A stretch of DNA of 64,000 bases from Pelomonas lactea (GTDB lineage: Bacteria > Pseudomonadota > Gammaproteobacteria > Burkholderiales > Burkholderiaceae_C): NCBI RefSeq assembly GCF_043555885.1, contig NZ_JBIGHX010000010.1:1-64000 (forward strand), given 5' to 3'. This document shows, one piece after another, positions 63,591-64,000 of this stretch; the first letter of the stretch is position 1, and each line of letters opens with the position of its first letter. The position numbers and the translations under genes were made by a program. The notes beneath the pieces are model-generated. The model worked only from the letters and a program-made list of their open reading frames with translations, ran no database searches and was not told the DNA's origin.

Positions 63591-63621
63591 AAAAAGGCCT
63601 GTCGGCCCGGCCCGACAGGCC
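63591..63621 (-). terminator. Hairpin with U-run upstream of the GST gene
   Basis: A perfect 10-bp stem (GGCCTGTCGG with CCGACAGGCC) is followed on the minus strand by TTTTT. It stops minus-strand transcription entering the GST promoter region; no minus-strand gene is visible upstream of it in the window. Confidence 0.6.
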
Positions 63622-63716
63622 CCAGGAAAGCAGGGGTTGCCGGCATCCGGGGCTGCCGCCAAAGTGTCGCCCGGCCCACTGCGGTAGACGGTGGCGTTCA
63701 CAGTCAGGGAGTTTCC

Positions 63717-64000
63717 ATGTCAGACCTTCAGGCCGCCGCCGACGCGGCCGCTTCGCCATCGCCCATCCAGGGGCCCCGTGTCCTCGAAATCCGCTTCACG
63801 GGGTCGGGCAGCGAGTACTTCCGCATCTGGTCGGTCAACCTGCTGCTCATCCTCGTGACGCTGGGGCTGTACCTGCCGTTCGCGAAGGCGCGGCGCATCC
63901 GCTACTTCTATGCCAACACGCTGGTGGACGGCCAGGCGCTGAGCTTCCACGGCAACCCGTGGAAGATGTTCCGCGGCTTCGTGCTGCTGGTGGTGCTGAT
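63717..64000 (+). CDS. DUF898 (YjgN)-family membrane protein, 3' truncated by window end
   Basis: The first 94 codons of a DUF898 protein: after a short acidic front comes LEIRFTGSGSEYFRIWSVNLLLILVTLGLYLPFAKARRIRYFY, here seen as the family front with the first helix at about 40-55, and YANTLVDGQALSFHGNPW. The rest lies beyond the window. A GGGAG ribosome site is 6 nt before the ATG. Members are multi-helix inner-membrane proteins of unknown role. Confidence 0.85.
   Translation, partial: MSDLQAAADAAASPSPIQGPRVLEIRFTGSGSEYFRIWSVNLLLILVTLGLYLPFAKARRIRYFYANTLVDGQALSFHGNPWKMFRGFVLLVVL

Overview
The window is about 70% GC and almost fully coding. It reads as chromosomal DNA of a Burkholderiales bacterium, most likely of the Roseateles/Mitsuaria/Rubrivivax group. 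That placement is inferred from codon use, a PEP-CTERM protein together with an exosortase-type CAAX-protease relative, GTP-dependent PEP carboxykinase, and a repeat type I associate with that group; it was not tested by search. I see no rRNA, tRNA, insertion sequence, prophage or CRISPR array.

Left part. After the tail of an unknown gene and a PEP-CTERM protein (254-883), a plus-strand operon (944-9626) encodes a TolC-like outer-membrane channel, a membrane-anchored HlyD adaptor with a cytosolic GAF-like half, a PqqD/M50-protease/HlyD hybrid membrane protein, a shortened SecA-like ATPase, a periplasmic adaptor and a small membrane protein. Together they look like an unusual export machine and are the best candidate here for an undescribed system. 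Facing it are a sensor kinase and a PhnD-like binding protein. A minus-strand operon (19283 down to 12796) follows, joined mostly by 4-bp overlaps. It combines a YiaA/B membrane protein, two exported proteins, an MFS-PlsC fusion, three related tiny membrane proteins, an Lgt-like protein and a radical SAM enzyme, which suggests lipid or envelope modification.

Middle part. Small regulators, a DJ-1/PfpI protein and the CAAX-protease relative lead to a trehalose-use locus (trehalase, MFS transporter, TonB-dependent receptor with LacI-type operator-like sites upstream). Next come pckG, a YbdK ligase with a Kef-type antiporter, a MOSC protein with a beta-helix protein, an old-yellow-enzyme reductase, rlmJ, a LacI regulator, a SEC-C protein with a phosphoesterase, an EamA transporter, and divergent glpD/glpK.

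Right part. This holds a WYL regulator, a zinc-ribbon/glutaredoxin membrane protein, a cupin, and a hybrid kinase co-transcribed with a ferritin-like/CDGSH iron-sulfur fusion. Divergent from that fusion is a pair of secreted Cys-rich small proteins, the second only 42 residues. Then follow an acyltransferase, a BON protein, DUF924, a large beta-helix exported protein, XdhC, two glutathione transferases, sppA, a GltB-like FMN oxidoreductase, a degenerate response regulator and the start of a DUF898 protein.

Two themes cut across the window. A modular palindromic repeat (modules A, B, C) occurs at four loci, once as a tandem pair, and its stems show compensatory base changes. Several plus-strand genes have a -10-like hexamer only 7-8 nt before the ATG, which suggests leaderless mRNAs.
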